From NCBI GenBank assembly GCA_951812575.1, contig OX638322.1:2789925-2853924 (forward strand): a DNA stretch of 64,000 nt. The letters are read 5' to 3'. The DNA comes from Candidatus Binatia bacterium. GTDB taxonomy: Bacteria > Desulfobacterota > Binatia > Bin18. Positions 26,352 to 35,489 of this stretch are shown in pieces; within the stretch, counting starts at the first letter, position 1; each line of letters opens with the position of its first letter. Made by a program: the position numbers and the translations under genes. The notes below the pieces were generated by a model. That model ran no database searches. It worked only from the letters and a program-made list of their open reading frames with translations, and had not been told where the DNA came from.

Positions 26352-27404
26352 ATGAACTTTGGGGTGAGTTTTCAGTCGCATATTCAAAACAGTTGGAAGC
26401 ATGCCGTGCTGGCCGAACAAATGGGTTTCACCAACGCGTGGTTTGTCGATACCCAGATGCTGGCCTCAGACGTGTATGCGTGTATGACCCTGGCGGCTGA
26501 GCATACGAGCACCATCCAGCTTGGGACGGCCGTAGCGATTGCCGGCACCCGTATTGCCCCGGTCATTGCCCACTCGATCACCACGGTGAACCAACTCGCA
26601 CCAGGCCGGACCATTCTCGGCCTTGGGACCGGCCACACTGCCTGGCGCGCCATGGGCATGCCGCCCGTCCGCTTGGATACATTTCGGCATACTATCGACG
26701 TGTGTCGAAAACTGCTGCGTGGAGAAGCAGTTGAATACCATGAACGCGGACGTCACAGTCAGATCCGTTTCCTCGACCGCGAGCACGGCTATATTAACGT
26801 CAACGATCCCGTCCCGATTTATCTTGCCGCTTCATATCCCAAAGCGCTGGCCTTGGCCGGGGAACTCGGTGACGGGTTGATTACAGTGAGTACCATTACT
26901 CCTGACGCACTGACGGCGACATTAGACAAAGCGGCCAAGGGCAGGCCGCAATCGTCAGGACAACACAAAGAGTATCCGGTCGTCACTGTCGGTGTCGCAT
27001 GCGTACTGCGCCCAGGCGAAACGCTCGATAGCCCTCGGGTCCTCAGCCGAGTCGGGCCACGTATTGCCGTGGGGCTGCACTATGCGTATGAGGTCGTTCG
27101 GCAGGGCAAGAACGCGCCCGCCTATTTTGAGCCGTTTCTCACTCCACGATACCGAGCCTATCTGGACGAACGCTGGGATGACATTCATGTGACCCACTCA
27201 CGGTTTCTGCATCCGGGCGAAGAAGAGTTCATTACCCCGGAGGTGATTCGAGCCATGAGCATGACCGGCACCCGAGAGGAAGTGATTACGCGCCTCAAAG
27301 AATTAGAAGCCGCCGGTCTGACCCAAATGGTGATCTCTCCGCCGTGGGGCTATGTTGAGGAGAGCATTGTTGAGTTTGCGCGGGAAATTATTGCGCATTA
27401 TTAG
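26352..27404 (+). CDS. LLM-class flavin-dependent oxidoreductase
   Basis: A 350-residue TIM-barrel flavin enzyme of the luciferase-like monooxygenase class, with either F420 or FMN as cofactor. Visible are LAEQMGFTNAWFVDT, LGTAVAIAGTRIAPV, GRTILGLGTGHTAWRAMG and PIYLAASYPKALALAGELGDG. The cofactor type and substrate cannot be told from sequence alone. It is co-directional with the EthD-like gene. Two other members of this class lie in the window (29681 and 60907). Confidence 0.88.
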   Translation: MNFGVSFQSHIQNSWKHAVLAEQMGFTNAWFVDTQMLASDVYACMTLAAEHTSTIQLGTAVAIAGTRIAPVIAHSITTVNQLAPGRTILGLGTGHTAWRAMGMPPVRLDTFRHTIDVCRKLLRGEAVEYHERGRHSQIRFLDREHGYINVNDPVPIYLAASYPKALALAGELGDGLITVSTITPDALTATLDKAAKGRPQSSGQHKEYPVVTVGVACVLRPGETLDSPRVLSRVGPRIAVGLHYAYEVVRQGKNAPAYFEPFLTPRYRAYLDERWDDIHVTHSRFLHPGEEEFITPEVIRAMSMTGTREEVITRLKELEAAGLTQMVISPPWGYVEESIVEFAREIIAHY

Positions 27405-27443
27405 CTGCATCATCAGATTTCTCGACGCCCACTTCCTATCCCC

Positions 27444-28511
27444 TCACTTTGCCGGCTTTTTCCAGATATCGCGGGCCTGCATCAGGGCAATCTGTTGGTC
27501 GATGACCTCTTCTTTGTACTGTGCGTGGTTGCCGGGGATTTTGTCGATATAGCGATTCTTGGGATAGATCGGCTTTTCGTAAATGAGCTGCGCCATTTCC
27601 GCCCGCACGTCCTTCATCCAGTTCGTGACCTGGGCGTTGGCCCGGTGGTGGCGTAAGGCTTCGATATCGATTACGCCCCTGACATAGGTTGACCCGTTGG
27701 TGTCACGCTGTTTGCCAACGATGGTTCCCTTGTAATCTACGACCATGGACTGACCGCTACCGGCGTCAATCGGCGTCTCGCTGTCCGGGTAGAGGTGATA
27801 GCCGCCGATGTTGGGGGCAACAATATACATATTGTTTTCCAGCGCCCGGGCGCGGTTGGAAATCTCAAAGATATCGTTCTGGGTGAACGGGCCGGGCAGG
27901 GAAGCGCGATAGACGACCTCCGCGCCATTCATCGCCAGTCCCCGGCCGTTCTCCGGGTAGTTGCCTTCCATGGCCATCATGATGCCGAGTCGGCCAATCT
28001 CAGTGTCGGCTACCGGCCAGAATGCCTCCAGGCTGCGGCCGTATTTTTCAATCCACCAGTCAAAGAGATCGTGGGGCGACACCGAGCGCTCACACGGCAA
28101 CAGGGAGGAGATCTTATAGTGTTTGAGAAGGAGCTGACCATCCGGATCGAGGATAAAGCCGACATTGAAAAATAGCTTGGGCCAGTCTTCATGCCGCGCC
28201 TTGGCCTGGGCCATAATGAAGACCCCGTACTCACGCGCGAGTTCGCCGAGCTGGTCGGTCTCCGGGCCTGGTATGTCAATCGCGCACGTCTGCGCAAACT
28301 CCTTGTGATCGACGTCCAGGACTTCGTCGTTAAAGCCTTGCAAGGCACCCTCTGGGATGGCGAGCAGACGGACCGGAATATCAAGATTGGAGAGCCAGAA
28401 GGCGGCCTTGGTCAGACTGCGAATATGCTCGATATTCTTCTGCATATCCGCCCGGGTGCGGATACCCCAAAACGTCGGAACCAAACCAACGGCATTATAC
28501 GGTTCGATCAT
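27444..28511 (-). CDS. nitrilase-fold protein lacking the catalytic cysteine
   Basis: A 355-residue protein with the nitrilase superfamily fold, near aliphatic-amidase length. The Glu is present in LAIPEGALQGF and the Lys in LLKHYKISSLL. The nucleophile position, however, reads LGIMMAMEGNYPE, where a Cys normally stands ahead of GNYPE (compare LIICDDGNYPE in aliphatic amidases); here the codon is GCC, Ala. The protein is therefore probably not a standard thiol hydrolase. It starts at 28511 after a GGAGAAC site, 17 nt downstream of the amidohydrolase gene on the same strand. Confidence 0.85.
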   Translation of the reverse strand: MIEPYNAVGLVPTFWGIRTRADMQKNIEHIRSLTKAAFWLSNLDIPVRLLAIPEGALQGFNDEVLDVDHKEFAQTCAIDIPGPETDQLGELAREYGVFIMAQAKARHEDWPKLFFNVGFILDPDGQLLLKHYKISSLLPCERSVSPHDLFDWWIEKYGRSLEAFWPVADTEIGRLGIMMAMEGNYPENGRGLAMNGAEVVYRASLPGPFTQNDIFEISNRARALENNMYIVAPNIGGYHLYPDSETPIDAGSGQSMVVDYKGTIVGKQRDTNGSTYVRGVIDIEALRHHRANAQVTNWMKDVRAEMAQLIYEKPIYPKNRYIDKIPGNHAQYKEEVIDQQIALMQARDIWKKPAK

Positions 28512-28528
28512 AGATGTTCTCCTTCCAG

Positions 28529-29659
28529 TCAGAGCGGTATCCCGAAGAGCTGCGCCGCGTTGCCGACGACCATCTGATACACTTCGTCGTCCGGGACGCC
28601 GGTAAAATCCTTGGCAATCTGCTGCCGGGACTTGGGAAAGGTACCCTCGGTATGGGGATAGTCGGCCCCCCACATGAGGCGCTCCACACCAATGAGTTCA
28701 CGGGTCAGAATCCCGGCCCGGTCATCCTCAAACGTGGCCCAGAACTGGCGCTTGAAATAAGTACTGGGCGGCTCATTGAGTTGCGGTTGCATCCAGTGGC
28801 GATGATCTTCCCACCAGTGATCCATCAAGCGCAGCAGACACGCAATCCAGCCGATCCCGCCCTCGGAAATGATAAACTTCAGCCTGGGATAGCGCTGGGG
28901 CGCACCGCTCCAGATCAGCTCGGTCAGCGCGTTCATGGGTTGGAAAGCTTTTTCGTCCATAAACGCCATACCCGGACCGATCCGACGAGCTTTTTCGTGG
29001 GTGGAGGCACCGATATCAGCGGCGGTTCCCGAGTGGGCTACCGCCGGCAGCCCGATTTCTTCCAAGCGCGCCCACAACGGTTCATAGTCGGGATGAATAT
29101 ACGGCCGGGCCGGGACGGCGGCCGGGATCATGACCGCCTTGAGGCCTATCTTGGCGGCGCGTTCGGCTTCTTCGGCAGCCCATTCGAGGGGGCCCTGCAT
29201 GGGCAGGATAGCAGCGCCAAGCAAGCGATGCGGCGCATAGGCGCAGAACTCGCTCAGCCAGTCGTTATACACCCGGACGGCCGCGCGTTGGTACTCGGCA
29301 TCTGCAATCCGGTAGAACATGAGACTCCACTGGCCGGGGTAGATCACCTCGGCCCGCAGGTTATCGAGCGCCTGGTCTTTGAGCCGCTCCTGCGGGTCCC
29401 AGGCTCCCGGACGGGTATCCGCGTGACGGGCTACCGGCGACTCGACTTTGCCGGCAATTTTGCTTTCCAGGGCCGCGCCATCGAGGCCGACCGCCACTGG
29501 GTCGAGTCCGTCGATCACATAGAAATCGACCGACTTGCGGGTCTCGATGTGGGGCGCCCGGTCGCGGAAGCGCCGGTCCATTCGGGTCGTCCATAAATCG
29601 GCCGGCTCAACGACATGGCCGTCGGCTGAGACGTATCCATCGGCAAGGCGCGCGGACAT
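28529..29659 (-). CDS. amidohydrolase-2 family metal hydrolase
   Basis: A 376-residue ACMSD-like TIM-barrel protein. The start SADGHVVEPADLW is the usual D-x-H motif, with later metal ligands in LPAVAHSG (His) and in LMWGADYPHTEGTFPKS (Asp/His). A very similar motif ends the amidohydrolase at 40296 in another cluster. Members decarboxylate or hydrolyse aromatic or small ring substrates. ATG at 29659 follows GAGGAGGACACC. Confidence 0.87.
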   Translation of the reverse strand: MSARLADGYVSADGHVVEPADLWTTRMDRRFRDRAPHIETRKSVDFYVIDGLDPVAVGLDGAALESKIAGKVESPVARHADTRPGAWDPQERLKDQALDNLRAEVIYPGQWSLMFYRIADAEYQRAAVRVYNDWLSEFCAYAPHRLLGAAILPMQGPLEWAAEEAERAAKIGLKAVMIPAAVPARPYIHPDYEPLWARLEEIGLPAVAHSGTAADIGASTHEKARRIGPGMAFMDEKAFQPMNALTELIWSGAPQRYPRLKFIISEGGIGWIACLLRLMDHWWEDHRHWMQPQLNEPPSTYFKRQFWATFEDDRAGILTRELIGVERLMWGADYPHTEGTFPKSRQQIAKDFTGVPDDEVYQMVVGNAAQLFGIPL

Positions 29660-29680
29660 GGGTGTCCTCCTCTTGTTCAC

Positions 29681-30661
29681 TTACCGATGCGCTTCGTCCA
29701 ACAACGGCTTAAAAAAGTCGGGTTGGGCGATCCAGTCGTCTTCACTCGTCATTTCTTGGAAGAAGCTGGTATCGATTACGACTTCATCGATGCCGGCTTC
29801 CTTACACTCTTTGAGCTGCGGCAGCATCTCGTCAGGCGTGCCGATCCAGTTTGGCTGCATGAGTTGGTCGCCGATTTTCTCAATACTGGGTAAGGCAGGG
29901 GCGGCAAACACACGATGGACGAGTTGAAGCGGACCGCGGCCAAACTCCTCTTTTGCCATCTGGTTAATATGTTGCATACGCGTGGTCGCAAGCTCGACGG
30001 TATGACCAGCCGGATGCCAGGCATCACACAACTCGGCCACCCGTGCCAAGCCTGCGTCGCTCAAAAAGCCACCAAGAATCGGTACGGCTGGATTGCCGTG
30101 GGCGTCACGCTGTGTTGGCTTGGGTGAGGTTGATCCCCGTGGAATAGTGTAGAACGGACCGTCATGCTGGGTTGGATTCGTCTTCCACGCTGCGCGTAAG
30201 GCGCGAATAAAGTCGCTACAACGGGCGCCCAGTTTCTCAAATGGTGTCTCCATCTGTGCATATTCTTCGCGTGACCAGCCTAGGCCAATACCGAGATCGA
30301 ACCGTCCGCCCGAGAGCAGGTCAATAGTTGCGATTTGTTTGGCGAGCGCCACGGGCCGATGATAGCCAAAGACCAGAACGGAAGTCCCGACGCGGATATG
30401 CTGGGTTATCCCAGCGACATAGGCGAGTGATTCCAAAGGTGCGAGCAAGCTTTCGTACGCCTCGGGCCATTGCACGAGTTTGTCCGGCCCAAGGACAGCT
30501 TGGTGTATGGGATGGCTCTGGGCCGGGTGTTCCGGATACAACAAGTGATCTTGGACCCACAGCGAGTCATAGCCCAATTGGTCGGCACGGACTGCAAATT
30601 CATGGACGGCCCGTCGGCTAGCGAACGTCGTGAGCTGTGGCATGTTGAATCCGATTTTCAT
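29681..30661 (-). CDS. LLM-class flavin-dependent oxidoreductase
   Basis: A 326-residue luciferase-like monooxygenase. Typical segments are MKIGFNMPQL, DQLGYDSLWVQDHLLYPEHP, IRVGTSVLVFGYHRPVALAKQIATID and LSGGRFDLGIGLGWSREEY. The substrate and cofactor (FMN or F420) are not readable. The upstream site is AAAGGAGATCACG. It heads a minus-strand run with the amidohydrolase and nitrilase-like genes, so the three may act in one degradation route. Confidence 0.87.
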   Translation of the reverse strand: MKIGFNMPQLTTFASRRAVHEFAVRADQLGYDSLWVQDHLLYPEHPAQSHPIHQAVLGPDKLVQWPEAYESLLAPLESLAYVAGITQHIRVGTSVLVFGYHRPVALAKQIATIDLLSGGRFDLGIGLGWSREEYAQMETPFEKLGARCSDFIRALRAAWKTNPTQHDGPFYTIPRGSTSPKPTQRDAHGNPAVPILGGFLSDAGLARVAELCDAWHPAGHTVELATTRMQHINQMAKEEFGRGPLQLVHRVFAAPALPSIEKIGDQLMQPNWIGTPDEMLPQLKECKEAGIDEVVIDTSFFQEMTSEDDWIAQPDFFKPLLDEAHR

Positions 30662-30769
30662 CGTGATCTCCTTTATTGGTCTGTCAGTAACCAAATTTGC
30701 TCTGTTCGGTTGAGATGAAGTCGTTATATAGCAACAGGCTGTGCAGGATTTTGGCCGCTTAGCGAACTC

Positions 30770-31873
30770 CTAATTCCCCCCAACCTTTCGGTTGGTGGCG
30801 AACCCGGCTTGCGCACCAAGTACTTTCATGGGTTGCTGTAAACTCTCCTGCCACAACAGCGACTCCATGGCGATATTGAGGGGCTGGTCTTGAATCGTCA
30901 GTTCGTACACCGGCTCATCATACGATGCATGGTTGTGAACGCCCCAACCCGGTGCTGACAGCATCAGGTCGCCCGCTTTCCACTCGTAGATTTTCCCCTC
31001 AACCGAGCTGCGTCCACTACCGGCAAAATAATAGTTGATTGCCGCCGACGTATGGCGGTGTGGACGGTCAACTATTCGAGGCGGCCGTACCGTCATGGTC
31101 GCAAAGAAATTCTGGGTGGTGCCGTTTGTTCTGCCGGTGGCCGGATTGTACAGCAGATACAACCGTCGTCCGACGTAGTCCTTGCCCAGCGCAGCCAATT
31201 TATCGAGTTCCGCCTTGACACGCTGCCAGGGCCAGTGCAGCGGGGCGGACACTACTGCCGTCGGATTAATAAGGCGCTCATAGGGCATTAAGAACGCGCC
31301 GGCCTCGTTTAATTGGAAGGTCCCAAAGGGACTTTCGCCTTCACCCCGCGCGCCTGCCGCTGCTTCCGGCGCTTTCTCAGGCCCTTCTGTCAGCGGTGGG
31401 TCGTCATCCACAATATGCACGTTCATCTTTTCGAGCAGAGCGGCGTTACTATACGTGAGTCGCACTTGCAGCTCATCACCGTCATTCATATACCAATATG
31501 GGGCCATTGATGGAGTATTCCACACATCATACTGCCCGAAGTCGATACGCCTGCCGTGCACCATAACGGAGCCCGCACCACGGATGCAAAAATCCACCTG
31601 GGTGGAGTTATGGCGAATCGGCTGGGTCTGCTCGCCTGGCCGCAGTACGTTCAGCGTCACGCGGATGCCAGGCGCCAGCCCGCGGCCTGGTTCGCGAGCG
31701 TTTGGATGGACGATCTGGGAGGCACGCCGGCCATTTGCCGGAGTGGAGCCATCTGCGAGGCGGGCGACTTCGGCCTCAATGTCTTCCTTGGAAATGAGGA
31801 CGGACGGCCAGAGGTTCAGCTTTGGTGCTGCCGCGCCCGAGCAATCGACAAATTTCCCATTCTGCGTGTCCAT
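30770..31873 (-). CDS. bicupin protein, gentisate dioxygenase-like
   Basis: A 367-residue protein with two cupin domains. The first has RHNSTQVDFCIRGAGSVMVHG and WNTPSMAPYWYMND; the second has RPHRHTSAAINYYFAGSGRSSVEG with the His-x-His metal motif and SAPGWGVHNHASYDEPVY. The layout resembles gentisate/salicylate 1,2-dioxygenases, but the ring-cleaving activity is not shown. A GGGGGCCGGT site precedes the ATG at 31873. Between the domains is a charged Pro/Glu/Ala-rich linker. Confidence 0.78.
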   Translation of the reverse strand: MDTQNGKFVDCSGAAAPKLNLWPSVLISKEDIEAEVARLADGSTPANGRRASQIVHPNAREPGRGLAPGIRVTLNVLRPGEQTQPIRHNSTQVDFCIRGAGSVMVHGRRIDFGQYDVWNTPSMAPYWYMNDGDELQVRLTYSNAALLEKMNVHIVDDDPPLTEGPEKAPEAAAGARGEGESPFGTFQLNEAGAFLMPYERLINPTAVVSAPLHWPWQRVKAELDKLAALGKDYVGRRLYLLYNPATGRTNGTTQNFFATMTVRPPRIVDRPHRHTSAAINYYFAGSGRSSVEGKIYEWKAGDLMLSAPGWGVHNHASYDEPVYELTIQDQPLNIAMESLLWQESLQQPMKVLGAQAGFATNRKVGGN

Positions 31874-32329
31874 ACCGGCCCCCTTAGTCCTGTCCACTCT
31901 TGATTGCAGCCGCAATCTCTGGCCAGTGAACGCTTGTGAAATCAACCCTCGCCTGACCAGACATCTGGGACAGGACGGTATCATGTTCACAGATCAGAGA
32001 GAAAGTAGAAAAAACCATTTGCCATCACCGGCCAGGGCAAATTACGATTCTGTGTGGCTGCCCGTCATTCCTGCGCAAGCAGGAATCCAGCCCTCCAGCC
32101 CCCCGGCCTCTGGATGCCGGATCAAGTCCGGCATGACGAGCGCGCAGTGGCACGGCTATAACTTATTGTGAAACGCGCGAGCCGGAGCGGGCTCAGGGCC
32201 CACCGCTTTTCTCTCTTGCTCGCAGGGCGAGTACTCGCCTTGACATTCGAGCCGCTGGTCGGCTAGGTGCCGAATCGTATCAGGGACAGTTTGCAAGCGT
32301 GGCCAGGATGACCGGTCGGGAACAACGTT
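31874..32329. other. 456-bp non-coding stretch with a palindromic repeat
   Basis: No gene is supported here. The stretch lies between divergent genes (bicupin and CocE-like) and holds the family B repeat at 32064-32138. A TTGACA at 32240-32245 may be a -35 box for the CocE-like gene, but no convincing -10 follows. The remaining sequence shows no feature that can be supported. Confidence 0.6.
32064..32138. repeat. dispersed palindromic repeat, family B, copy 1
   Basis: It begins GTCATTCCTGCGCAAGCAGG, passes a pyrimidine-rich centre, and ends TGGATGCCGGATCAAGTCC plus GGCATGACGA. The first part holds CCTGCGCAAGCAGG and the second CCGGATCAAGTCCGG, each an internal hairpin. Related copies lie at 62721-62749 and 63498-63574. 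Confidence 0.75.
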
Positions 32330-34072
32330 ATGGGAGAATCAAGTCTCAGCATTGAAAAAGACGTGCCTGTCCCGATGCGGGATGGGACCGTCTTGCGAGC
32401 CGACGTGTATCGCCCGGCCACACCAGGGAAATACCCGGTTATCCTCCAACGCACACCGTATAATAAAAATCTGCTGGCTGGCGTGATACTGATGCTTGAC
32501 GTCGTGCGGACGGCCAGCGCGGGGTATGCCGTGGTCGTCCAGGACACCCGCGGGCGGTATGCGTCCGACGGGGAGTTTTATACCTTCCGAGATGACATCC
32601 TGGACGGCTATGATTCGGTGGAGTGGTGTGCGGTCCAGGCGTGGTCCGATGGGAAGGTTGGCATGTATGGGGCGTCCTATGTGGGTGCGACTCAGTGGCT
32701 CGCCGCGCTCAGTACGCCGCCCCATCTCAAAGCAATCTTTCCACTGATTACCGCCTCTCACTATCACGAAGGCTGGGCGTATCAGGGCGGGGCCTTTGCC
32801 CTCGGGTTTAACGCCAGTTGGACGCTGGCCCGCCTTGCGCCGGATACATTGATGCGCCGGATACAGAAAGATGGTGTGCCTGCGGACCATCTCAGGCAGT
32901 TGATCGGCGCGATTGATGACCTGCGCGTCTGGTTTCAGCATCTGCCCCTGAACGATTTTCCGTTCCTGAACGAGGCCGCCCCGTACTTTTACGACTGGCT
33001 TAACCACCCGGATGACGACGAGTACTGGGCGCGCTGGAATATCGAAGCCCGGCATCGCGCGGTCAGGGTGCCGGTCTGCAATGTGGGCGGCTGGTACGAT
33101 ATTTTTCTGGGTGGTACGCTGCGAAATTATCTTGGCATGCGTGAGCATGGGGCGACCCAGGAAGCCCGGCAGGGACAAAAACTCGTTATTGGTCCCTGGT
33201 ATCATACCTTACCCCTCGGCAACGTAGTCGGAGAGGTGGATTATGGTTTTTCCAGTCATGCCGTCGTCACGGACCTGGATGGCCTCCACATCAAATGGTT
33301 TGACTATTGGCTCAAAGGAAAACAGAACGGGCTCTTAGAGGAGCCGCGGGTGCGCCTCTTTGTCATGGGCGAGAATGTGTGGCGGACGGAGGATGAATGG
33401 CCGCTCGCCCGCACGCAATACACCAAATATTACCTGCACAGTAACGGCCACGCGAATAGCCTCCGTGGCGACGGCTGGTTGAGTCCCGAGCCGCCCCGTA
33501 CGGAACCGGCGGATGTGTATGTCTCCGACCCACGCCACCCCGTGCCGACCAGAGGCGGCGGGGTCACCGGCTGGCCGGCTGCTATGCCGGGCGGCGCATT
33601 TGATCAGCGCGCCATCGAGGAACGGCAGGATGTGTTGATCTACACTACGCCAGTCCTGGAGCGAGACGTGGAGGTGACTGGCCCCATCACGCTCAGTTTG
33701 TACGCGGCGACCAGCGCTGTGGATACGGACTTTACCGCCAAGCTGGTTGACGTCCAGCCGGACGGCTATGCGCGCAATCTTACGGACGGCATTCTGCGCG
33801 GGCGCTATCGGGAATCGCGGGCGGCGGCGAAACTGCTCACACCGGGAGAGGTATACGAATACTCCATAGACTTATGGGCCACCAGCAATGTCTTTAAAGC
33901 CGGCCACCGCCTGCGGGTCGAGATTGCCAGCTCGAATTTCCCGCGCTTTGATCGGAATCCGCAGACGGGACAATCCGCCGCTGAGGCGCGACAGCTAGAG
34001 CCAGCTTTACAGCGCGTATTCCATGATGAGAGTCGCCCCTCTCACATCGTGCTGCCTATTATTCCACGTTAG
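32330..34072 (+). CDS. CocE/NonD-family acyl hydrolase
   Basis: A 580-residue serine hydrolase of the cocaine-esterase/X-Pro dipeptidyl-peptidase type. The N-terminal alpha/beta hydrolase part has VPMRDGTVLRADVYRP, DTRGRYASDGEF and the nucleophile elbow GMYGASYVGATQW; the Asp and His lie in segments near residues 285-320. From about residue 335 the C-terminal jelly-roll domain follows, ending in HRLRVEIASSNFPRFDRN and HIVLPII. It hydrolyses esters or amides. The last 14 nt overlap the convergent amidase gene. Confidence 0.9.
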   Translation: MGESSLSIEKDVPVPMRDGTVLRADVYRPATPGKYPVILQRTPYNKNLLAGVILMLDVVRTASAGYAVVVQDTRGRYASDGEFYTFRDDILDGYDSVEWCAVQAWSDGKVGMYGASYVGATQWLAALSTPPHLKAIFPLITASHYHEGWAYQGGAFALGFNASWTLARLAPDTLMRRIQKDGVPADHLRQLIGAIDDLRVWFQHLPLNDFPFLNEAAPYFYDWLNHPDDDEYWARWNIEARHRAVRVPVCNVGGWYDIFLGGTLRNYLGMREHGATQEARQGQKLVIGPWYHTLPLGNVVGEVDYGFSSHAVVTDLDGLHIKWFDYWLKGKQNGLLEEPRVRLFVMGENVWRTEDEWPLARTQYTKYYLHSNGHANSLRGDGWLSPEPPRTEPADVYVSDPRHPVPTRGGGVTGWPAAMPGGAFDQRAIEERQDVLIYTTPVLERDVEVTGPITLSLYAATSAVDTDFTAKLVDVQPDGYARNLTDGILRGRYRESRAAAKLLTPGEVYEYSIDLWATSNVFKAGHRLRVEIASSNFPRFDRNPQTGQSAAEARQLEPALQRVFHDESRPSHIVLPIIPR

Positions 34073-35489
34073 GCCGCCGCAGATGCCAGTCCGTGACCTG
34101 CTGATACGCTTGTGCCGCGCGCAGAATACTGGCTTCTGCCCAGGCCGGGGCTATGAGCTGCATCCCGACCGGGAGCGGGCCTTGGGTAAACCCGCACGGG
34201 ACGCTCAGCACGGGCAGTTGGGCTAAGCTGAACGGATAGGTAAAACGGGTCAGGAGTCGGGTTGTCTGGACGCCTTCGCTTTCTTCAATGAGCGGAGCCG
34301 GAATGCCACAGGTCGGTGCCAGGAGGAGATCGTAGCGCTCGAAGGTCTGCTTGAGCTGGCGTTGCCAGCGGCGCTGCTCCTGGCGGGCGAGGGCATACTG
34401 GCTGCCGCTGACCAGGGCGCCAATCCGTAACCGTGTCCGCACGTCCGATCCGAAACCTTCCGCCCGTTCCGCAAGCCGGGCTTGATGAAAAGCGGCGGCG
34501 TCGGCCAGGAGCATTTTACTCGCGCGTTCAATCGTTCCCTCCGCGCCGTCCAGTTCCACTTCCTCTACGTGGGTCCCCAGCTCTTCAAATACACGGGCCG
34601 CTTGCGTGACGAGCGTCACCACCGCCGGCTGGGGCTCTGTCTGGAAATGTCCGCCGAGCAGGCCCACGCGCCAACCGGTGACGCCGTCGTTGAGTTCGGC
34701 CAGATAATTCCCGGTCGGCTGATCGCGGGAGGTCAAATCGTGCGGATCATAGCCGGCCAGGACTTGCAGTACCCGTGCGATGTCTTCCGCCCGGCGGGCC
34801 AGCGGACCAACCGTGTCAAAGGTCCAACTGACCGGGATAACGCCCCGATTGCTGATGCGACCCATGGTCGGCCGAAGACCGCAGACCCCATTCAGCGCCG
34901 CCGGAATACGCACCGACCCGCCTGTATCCGTACCGACTGTAATCAGGGCCAGATCCGCAGCAACGGCCGCACCCGATCCCCCGCTGGAACCGCCGGGAAT
35001 GCGTGTGGGGTCCCAGGGATTATGACACGGGCCATAATGCGGATTGCGCGTCGTGCCGCCAATGGCCCACTCGTGCATATTGAGCTTGCCCAGGATAATG
35101 GCGCCCGCCTGGCGCAGGCGCGAGACGATCTCGGCATCGGCGGGCGCAATATGATCCCTCAGGAACGGAGTCCCACCGGTCATCCGAACCCCAGCGACCT
35201 CGCAGTTGTCCTTCAGCGCAACGGGAACGCCGTGGAGTGGTCCGAGTGCGTCTCCCGCCGTCACTGCTTGTTCCGCTACTTTGGCCGCAGCTAGCGCCGC
35301 GTCCGCCATGACGGTGAGGTAGGTATTCAAAGCGGGATTGAGCGACTCAATGCGGTCGAGGCAGGACTGAACGAGTGCGAGCGGCGAGAGCTGGCCGGTC
35401 CGAATCAGGCCGACAACATCAGAAATGCCTAACCGCATGAAATCAGCGACGGTCATAATGTCAGGTAGATCAGCCCGCTCTATCCTCAC
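34059..35489 (-). CDS. amidase-signature enzyme
   Basis: A 476-residue GatA-like amidase. The Ser-cisSer-Lys triad is visible: Lys in VALKDNCEVAG, the glycine-serine motif GGSSGGSGAAVA and the nucleophile Ser in TDTGGSVRIPA. The C terminus has SVPCGFTQGPLPVGMQLI. GTG at 35489 overlaps the upstream stop codon by 4 nt, and an ATG lies at 35456. It is co-transcribed with the alpha/beta hydrolase upstream. The substrate is unknown. Confidence 0.88.
   Translation of the reverse strand: MRIERADLPDIMTVADFMRLGISDVVGLIRTGQLSPLALVQSCLDRIESLNPALNTYLTVMADAALAAAKVAEQAVTAGDALGPLHGVPVALKDNCEVAGVRMTGGTPFLRDHIAPADAEIVSRLRQAGAIILGKLNMHEWAIGGTTRNPHYGPCHNPWDPTRIPGGSSGGSGAAVAADLALITVGTDTGGSVRIPAALNGVCGLRPTMGRISNRGVIPVSWTFDTVGPLARRAEDIARVLQVLAGYDPHDLTSRDQPTGNYLAELNDGVTGWRVGLLGGHFQTEPQPAVVTLVTQAARVFEELGTHVEEVELDGAEGTIERASKMLLADAAAFHQARLAERAEGFGSDVRTRLRIGALVSGSQYALARQEQRRWQRQLKQTFERYDLLLAPTCGIPAPLIEESEGVQTTRLLTRFTYPFSLAQLPVLSVPCGFTQGPLPVGMQLIAPAWAEASILRAAQAYQQVTDWHLRRPNVE

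Noticed and set aside
31874..32329. A gene in the long gap between bicupin and CocE-like genes
   Set aside because: The open frames there are shadows across a palindromic repeat and have no motifs.
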